A DNA stretch of 64,000 nucleotides, taken from positions 62,001 through 126,000 of the forward strand of contig NZ_JAIQXT010000006.1 of assembly GCF_020177055.1 (NCBI RefSeq). The letters run 5' to 3'. Made by a program: the position numbers and the translations under genes. This DNA comes from Sphingomonas sp. R647. GTDB lineage: Bacteria; Pseudomonadota; Alphaproteobacteria; Sphingomonadales; Sphingomonadaceae. Below the pieces are notes generated by a model that was given only the letters and a program-made list of their open reading frames with translations, did no database searches and had not been told where the DNA came from. Positions 59,502 through 64,000 of this stretch are shown in pieces (the first letter of the stretch is position 1; each line of letters starts with the position of its first letter).

Positions 59502-59771
59502 TTGTCGCAACTTTGTCGCGTCAGTCAGCAGCCAGCTGCGCAACGCACTGGCGAGGTTGGGGGGATCATCGCCCTGAATGCGCAGATAATCGACCTGCGC
59601 GACGAGTGCGCTGAGCGGCAGGCCGCGTGCCTGCGCCGCCGCTTCCAGCGCCTCCCAGAACACGGGCTCAAGGCTGATCGAGGTCGGATGCGCGGCGATC
59701 GTCATCGATCGCTTGACCGGCGGGTAGAACCCGCCCGGCGGCGGCGCGATGCCGCCGGGTCCGTCAGGCAT
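59499..59771 (-). CDS. Ribbon-helix-helix domain protein (RHH_4)
   Basis: 90 residues: a short Pro/Gly-rich N terminus then the RHH_4 (PF13467) domain from about 20, [20 protein letters not shown], followed by [19 protein letters not shown] and [11 protein letters not shown]. The beta strand with TSISLEP would contact DNA. Its ATG overlaps the cobT stop. The target is unknown; members often sit in metabolic operons without a defined role. Confidence 0.85.
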   Translation of the reverse strand: MPDGPGGIAPPPGGFYPPVKRSMTIAAHPTSISLEPVFWEALEAAAQARGLPLSALVAQVDYLRIQGDDPPNLASALRSWLLTDATKLRQ

Positions 59772-61596
59772 CGAGGTCGAACAGCGACGCCAGCTGCTCG
59801 ATCATCGTGCCGGCAAGCTGCTCGACATCCATGATCGTCACCGCGCGGCTGTAGTAGCGGGTCACGTCATGGCCGATGCCGATCGCGACGAGGCCAACCG
59901 GCGACTTGCTTTCGATCCACCCGATCACCTGACGCAGATGCCGCTCGAGATAGGAGCCGCTGTTGACGCTCAGCGTCGAATCATCGACCGGCGCGCCGTC
60001 GCTGATCACCATCAGGATCTTGCGATCCTCGTTGCGCGCGATCAGCCGGCTGTGCGCCCACAACAGCGCCTCGCCGTCGATATTCTCCTTGAGCAGCCCT
60101 TCGCGCATCATAAGCCCGAGCGATTTCTTGGCGCGGCGCCACGGTTCGTCGGCCTGTTTGTAGACGATGTGCCGGACGTCGTTGAGGCGGCCGGGCTGCG
60201 CCGGACGCCCTTCGCCGAGCCACTTCTCGCGCGACTGGCCACCCTTCCATGCGCGGGTGGTGAAGCCGAGGATTTCGGTCTTCACGCCGACGCGCTCGAG
60301 CGTGCGGGCGAGGATGTCGGCGCTGATCGCCGCGATGCTGATCGGGCGGCCGCGCATCGATCCCGAATTGTCGATCAGCAGCGTGACCACCGTGTCCTTG
60401 AACTCGGTGTCCTTCTCGACCTTGTACGACAGCGACTGCATCGGGTTGACGATCACCCGCGCCAGCCGCGCGGCGTCGAGCAGCCCTTCGTCCTGATCGA
60501 AGTCCCAGCTGCGATTCTGCTGCGCCATCAATCGGCGCTGCAGCCGGTTGGCGAGCTTGGTCACCACGCCCTGCAGGTTCGACAATTGCGTGTCGAGATA
60601 GGCGCGCAGCCGGGTCAGTTCCTCATCGTCGCACAGGTCGGTGGCGGCGATCACCTCGTCATATTGATTGGTGTAGGCGCCATATTCGAACTGCGGCGGG
60701 AAATCGGACCACGGGCGGTTGGGGCGCACGGGCATCATCCCCTCATCCCCCGGATCGCCGGGCTCGCCCTCGCCGTCCTCGAACTCGCCCTGTTCCTGCT
60801 CGGTTTCCGGGCCGTCCTCACCCTCGCCCTCGCGCTGTTCGCCGCGCGCGTCGATCTCGCCCTCGCCGGTGTCGCCGGGCTCGTCGCCGGCGTCGGCCTC
60901 GTCCTGTTCGGCTTCGTCGGTGCCTTCGTCCTCGCCGCCGCCATCCTGCGATTCGTCGGGGACCAGATCGCCCTCGGTCAGCTCCAGATCGGCGAGCAGA
61001 TTACCAACCAGCCGCGCGAACGCCGCCTGATCGTCGATCGCCAGCGCCAGCGCGTCGAGGTCCGCGCCGCCCTTGTCCTCGATCCAATGACGCACGAGCC
61101 CCAGGCCGAGCGCGGCGGCGGCGGGCGATTCGCGCCCGGTCAGCCGTTCGCGCACCAGCAGCTGGACTGCGGTCGACAGCGGCACTTCGTCGCGCGTCCG
61201 CGCCCGGCTGATCGGGTCGGACCGCATCTTCATTTCAAGCGCATGGTCGAGATTGTCGGCGATGCCGGCAAAGCCGCGCGATCCCAGCGCCTCGATACGC
61301 GCGGTTTCAACCGCATCGAACACCGCGCGCGCAACCGGCTCCTTGGGCGCGCCTTTCAGGTGCGTGGCGGCATCGTGCAGCCGCAGCCGCAGCGCATAGC
61401 CATCGGCAAAACCGCGCGCCTCCGCCACCTGCTCGGGCGGCAGGTTCCGGCCCGGCATCGGCACCTTGATATGCCGTCCCGATTGCGCCGGCGCGTCGGC
61501 GGTAAAGGCGAGTTCCAGCTCCGCCTGATGCGACAGCGCCCGCGCGGTCCCGGTAAGCACGGACTTGAACTGATCGAGGGGAGAGTCGCTGGCCAT
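59764..61596 (-). CDS. cobT: Cobaltochelatase subunit CobT
   Basis: 610 residues: an N-terminal CobT domain (about 1-200), a very acidic Glu/Asp/Gly-rich linker (about 205-280), and a C-terminal VWA domain with the MIDAS motif [11 protein letters not shown] and a later [11 protein letters not shown]. CobT with CobS and CobN inserts cobalt into hydrogenobyrinate diamide in aerobic cobalamin synthesis. CobS is not in the window. ATG 61596 starts [11 protein letters not shown], the usual N terminus; the longer frame upstream overlaps the MCP promoter region. It is followed by an overlapping RHH gene. Confidence 0.93.
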   Translation of the reverse strand: MASDSPLDQFKSVLTGTARALSHQAELELAFTADAPAQSGRHIKVPMPGRNLPPEQVAEARGFADGYALRLRLHDAATHLKGAPKEPVARAVFDAVETARIEALGSRGFAGIADNLDHALEMKMRSDPISRARTRDEVPLSTAVQLLVRERLTGRESPAAAALGLGLVRHWIEDKGGADLDALALAIDDQAAFARLVGNLLADLELTEGDLVPDESQDGGGEDEGTDEAEQDEADAGDEPGDTGEGEIDARGEQREGEGEDGPETEQEQGEFEDGEGEPGDPGDEGMMPVRPNRPWSDFPPQFEYGAYTNQYDEVIAATDLCDDEELTRLRAYLDTQLSNLQGVVTKLANRLQRRLMAQQNRSWDFDQDEGLLDAARLARVIVNPMQSLSYKVEKDTEFKDTVVTLLIDNSGSMRGRPISIAAISADILARTLERVGVKTEILGFTTRAWKGGQSREKWLGEGRPAQPGRLNDVRHIVYKQADEPWRRAKKSLGLMMREGLLKENIDGEALLWAHSRLIARNEDRKILMVISDGAPVDDSTLSVNSGSYLERHLRQVIGWIESKSPVGLVAIGIGHDVTRYYSRAVTIMDVEQLAGTMIEQLASLFDLDA

Positions 61597-61697
61597 GGGA
61601 TTTCCATGCGCGGAGGCGCGCCGCGACACAAGCGTCCTGCGGGTCAGGTCAGGGTACAGATTCGCGCAGCGCCCGACCTTCGACGGTCGCACCGGCC

Positions 61698-61703
61698 TAT
61701 AAT
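61698..61703 (+). promoter_or_regulatory. TATAAT -10 hexamer before the chemoreceptor gene
   Basis: A perfect TATAAT lies 30 bp before the TTG start; no good -35 hexamer is seen 16-18 bp upstream. AGGAG follows at 61721-61725 as the ribosome site. Confidence 0.5.
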
Positions 61704-61732
61704 GCGGGCGAATACTGCCCAGGAGATACTCC

Positions 61733-63913
61733 TTGTCCTACCTCGCCACGACTTTTGCCAGTTCGAACACGGTGCGCGGCCGCTTCGACCGTCTGTCGGT
61801 CGCCGGAAAGCTGGTCGCGCTGTGCGCCGCCGCGATCTCGCTGCTGCTCGCGATCGGGTTTACCATCGTCACGCTTCAGGCATCGTCCGTCGTCGGTCGC
61901 GGTTCGAGCGAGACCGCCGAGGTGACGGCAGAGCGCTATGCGAGCGACATCGCGACCGATGTGAACGGCATCGTCGGGGCATCGCATGCGATGGCGCGGT
62001 CGATCTCGACCGACCTGACGGCGGACGGTTTCGCGCCCGATCGGACGGTATCCCAGCTGCGCGGTTTCCTCGCCTCCGCGCCGACCGTGCTTGGCGCATG
62101 GTCGATCCTGGAGCCCGAATATAACCGCCCCGAACTGGCCGGCACCCCCGCCTATAACGTTGCGGGCGGCTTCGCGCCGTATCTGACCCGCGACAAGTCC
62201 GGCAAGATCAACCCGCAGGATGCCAGCCCGCCCGAGGATTGGCAGAAGGATTATTATGCGCAGGGGCTCAAGCGCGGCGCCGGCCGGCTCAGCCTCCCCT
62301 ACAGCTATCCGGTCGATGGCAAGCAGGTGCTGATGTTCAGCATCACCTTCCCGCTGCGCCGCGGTGATCAGGTGGTCGGCGTGTCGGGGTTCGACATCAG
62401 CCTGGATGACCTGTCCGCTGGCCTGATGAAGCAGAAGCCGCTGGGATCGGGCCGCGTGCGCCTGATCGCGCAGGACGGCAACTGGATCGCGCATGAGAAT
62501 GCAGAGATGCGGATGAAGCCCTATGACGAAGGTCAGAAGGAACTGATCGACGCGGTGATCAAGACGGGCACGCCCCAGCGCTTTGCCCATGTCGCCGCCG
62601 ATGGCACGCAGTGGGCGCGGTTCGCGGTGCCGGTGACCGTCAGCGGGATCGCCGATCGCTGGGCCGTGATCGTCGATATTCCGCAGGCGGCGATTACCGC
62701 ACCTGCCAATGCCCTGACCTGGATGCTGGTCGTCATCGCAATTCTGGTGGTGGCGGGCGCGCTCGGCGCGCTGTGGATGGCGTCGAAGCGCGTTGTCGGG
62801 CTGCCGCTTGGTCGCCTGTCCGACACGGTCGACCGGCTGGCCAAGGGCGAAGATCTGGCCGTTGGCGAAACCGACCGCGCCGATGAGATCGGGACGCTGG
62901 CCCGCGCGGCCGATGTCTTCCGCCTCGCCGCCGCCGAGCGCGAACGCGAGCAGGCGCGCAACGCGCAGGAGCAGCGCCAGGTCACCGCCGCGATCGGCAC
63001 CGGCCTTGCCGCGCTGCGCGAAGGCAAGCTGGTCGCGCGGATCGATGCCGACTTCCCGCCGGCCTATGCGCAGCTCAAGACCGATTTCAACGCCACCGCG
63101 ACCACGCTGCGCGACTTGATTGCCGCAGTGGTCGAACGGTCGGAGAGCATCCAGACCGGGTCGACCGAGATCGCACGCGCCGCGCAGGATCTGGCCAGCC
63201 GCAGCGAGAGCAGCGCGGCGAGCCTCGAGCAGACCTCTGCTGCATTGTCGCAGATCGACGAGCGGCTGCGCGCCAGCGCCGCCTCTGCCGACGAAACGCT
63301 GAGCTGTGCCAAGCGCGCCAACACCAGCGTTGCGGGTGGGCGCGAGGTTGCTTCGGGCGCGGTTACGGCGATGCGCCGCGTGTCGGAATGCGCCAAGGGC
63401 ATCGACGATGTGATCGAAGGGCTCGACAAGATCGCGTTCCAGACGCGCGTCCTCGCGATGAATGCGGCGGTTGAGGCCGGCCGTGCGGGCGAGGCGGGAC
63501 GTGGCTTCGCGGTGGTCGCCGACCTCGTCTCCGCGCTCGCGATGCGCGCCGAGGAAGAAGCCAAGCGCGCCCGCGACCAGCTGACCGTGACTCAGGAAGA
63601 GGTCGGCAATGCGGTCGGCGCGGTGGGCGATGTCGATGGGGCTTTGGTCCAGATCGCGGACATCTTTACCCAGGTCGATACGCTGGTTGGATCGCTGGTC
63701 GACGACAACCGCGTTCAGGCGATGTCGATCTCGGAAATCGTGATCGCCGTCAGCGGCATGGACAGCACGACCCAGCAGAATGCCGCGATGGTCGAGGAGA
63801 CCTCCGCCGCCGCGCAGCAGCTGCGCAACGAAGCGACCGACCTCGCCGGGCGCGCTGCGCAGTTCGACATCGACGGGACGCCACAACGCCGGAGCTATGC
63901 CGCGGCGGCGTAA
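61733..63913 (+). CDS. Methyl-accepting chemotaxis protein
   Basis: 726 residues starting at TTG 61733, which has AGGAG 7 nt upstream. Order: a first transmembrane helix (about 27-50), a periplasmic dCACHE-type sensor (about 55-315), a second helix (about 325-347), HAMP (about 350-400), then a signalling coiled coil with the hairpin tip [20 protein letters not shown] and [16 protein letters not shown]. No C-terminal CheR-docking pentapeptide is present. The sensor resembles those for amino or organic acids. No other chemotaxis gene is next to it, so it signals to a distant Che cluster. Confidence 0.93.
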   Translation: MSYLATTFASSNTVRGRFDRLSVAGKLVALCAAAISLLLAIGFTIVTLQASSVVGRGSSETAEVTAERYASDIATDVNGIVGASHAMARSISTDLTADGFAPDRTVSQLRGFLASAPTVLGAWSILEPEYNRPELAGTPAYNVAGGFAPYLTRDKSGKINPQDASPPEDWQKDYYAQGLKRGAGRLSLPYSYPVDGKQVLMFSITFPLRRGDQVVGVSGFDISLDDLSAGLMKQKPLGSGRVRLIAQDGNWIAHENAEMRMKPYDEGQKELIDAVIKTGTPQRFAHVAADGTQWARFAVPVTVSGIADRWAVIVDIPQAAITAPANALTWMLVVIAILVVAGALGALWMASKRVVGLPLGRLSDTVDRLAKGEDLAVGETDRADEIGTLARAADVFRLAAAEREREQARNAQEQRQVTAAIGTGLAALREGKLVARIDADFPPAYAQLKTDFNATATTLRDLIAAVVERSESIQTGSTEIARAAQDLASRSESSAASLEQTSAALSQIDERLRASAASADETLSCAKRANTSVAGGREVASGAVTAMRRVSECAKGIDDVIEGLDKIAFQTRVLAMNAAVEAGRAGEAGRGFAVVADLVSALAMRAEEEAKRARDQLTVTQEEVGNAVGAVGDVDGALVQIADIFTQVDTLVGSLVDDNRVQAMSISEIVIAVSGMDSTTQQNAAMVEETSAAAQQLRNEATDLAGRAAQFDIDGTPQRRSYAAAA

Positions 63914-64000
63914 GGCTGCGCGGTGGCCGAGGCCCGCCGTCGTCGACCGGTGGCGGGCACCGGCGCAATTACGCTTTTCGCCTTGTTAAGCGTCGGTTGA

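Noticed and set aside
59749..63886. Long frames antisense to cobT and to the chemoreceptor (59749-62124 plus, 61697-63886 minus)
   Set aside because: Both genes on the accepted strands show full domain motifs; the antisense frames show none.

Overview
The window is a GC-rich chromosomal segment from an alphaproteobacterium, most likely a Sphingomonas-type member of the Sphingomonadales. The support is the large number of TonB-dependent receptors (four), the core-gene types and order (infA-maf-RNase-yacG-tRNA-Phe; nfuA-rutE-tsaB-rimI-mucR-fur; rpoZ; cobT), dense ATGA gene overlaps and frequent GTG/TTG starts. No phage, integrase, transposase or CRISPR array is visible.

Region 1 (1-8020) is a polysaccharide-utilisation locus, probably for alginate. 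A minus-strand operon encodes a PL6 lyase, a PL17 exo-lyase, a hexuronate-type MFS importer, an SDR reductase and a CE12/SGNH deacetylase, joined by overlaps or abutting codons. A TonB-dependent receptor follows, cut by the window edge. The same 20-bp AATTGGT/ACCAATT operator lies before the operon and before the receptor, implying one FadR-type GntR regulator encoded elsewhere. Region 2 (8076-9025) has a 55-residue small protein and a Crp/Fnr regulator.

Region 3 (9136-31098) is the most interesting part: about 22 kb that looks devoted to peptides or N-acyl compounds containing D-amino acids, especially D-glutamate. It has two TonB receptors, two M19 dipeptidase-family proteins (one missing metal ligands), two DUF1611/DgcN proteins, a DgcA/dipeptide-epimerase enolase, an N-acyl-D-amino-acid deacylase, four S12 (beta-lactamase-fold) serine hydrolases, a YkvI-type transporter and an XRE-cupin regulator. 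A TCC-N5-GGA palindrome, often in pairs about 20 bp apart and in three promoters set just downstream of a TTGAC(A/C) hexamer, precedes all five transcription units. The likely logic is uptake, periplasmic trimming, N-acetylation or racemisation of D-Glu, deacylation, and control by the XRE-cupin protein.

Region 4 (31366-49930) is mostly core genome: leucine-dehydrogenase-like gene with a tiny ACT-like partner and Lrp regulator, HNH protein, rsgA, tRNA-Phe, yacG/RNase/maf/infA, nfuA, rutE, tsaB, rimI, mucR, fur, plsC, two L,D-transpeptidase-type proteins, nadE, an ATP-dependent DNA ligase, a cardiolipin-synthase-like PLD and rpoZ.

Region 5 (49966-55151) has an NfrB-like glycosyltransferase broken by an in-frame TAA and also lacking a catalytic Asp, its NfrA-C-like partner, a TauE/TIGR02186 pair and a DUF4198 protein. 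Region 6 (55250-63913) holds an ApbE-type flavin transferase, a Fur-box-preceded siderophore receptor with PiuC, an RHH protein with CobT, and a chemotaxis receptor.

Five copies of one long palindrome (about 75-95 bp, GC-rich arms) are scattered between genes from 33.3 to 54.3 kb; three have small TTCAGC-N3-GCTGAA hairpins beside them. No gap of 300 bases or more lacks a gene.
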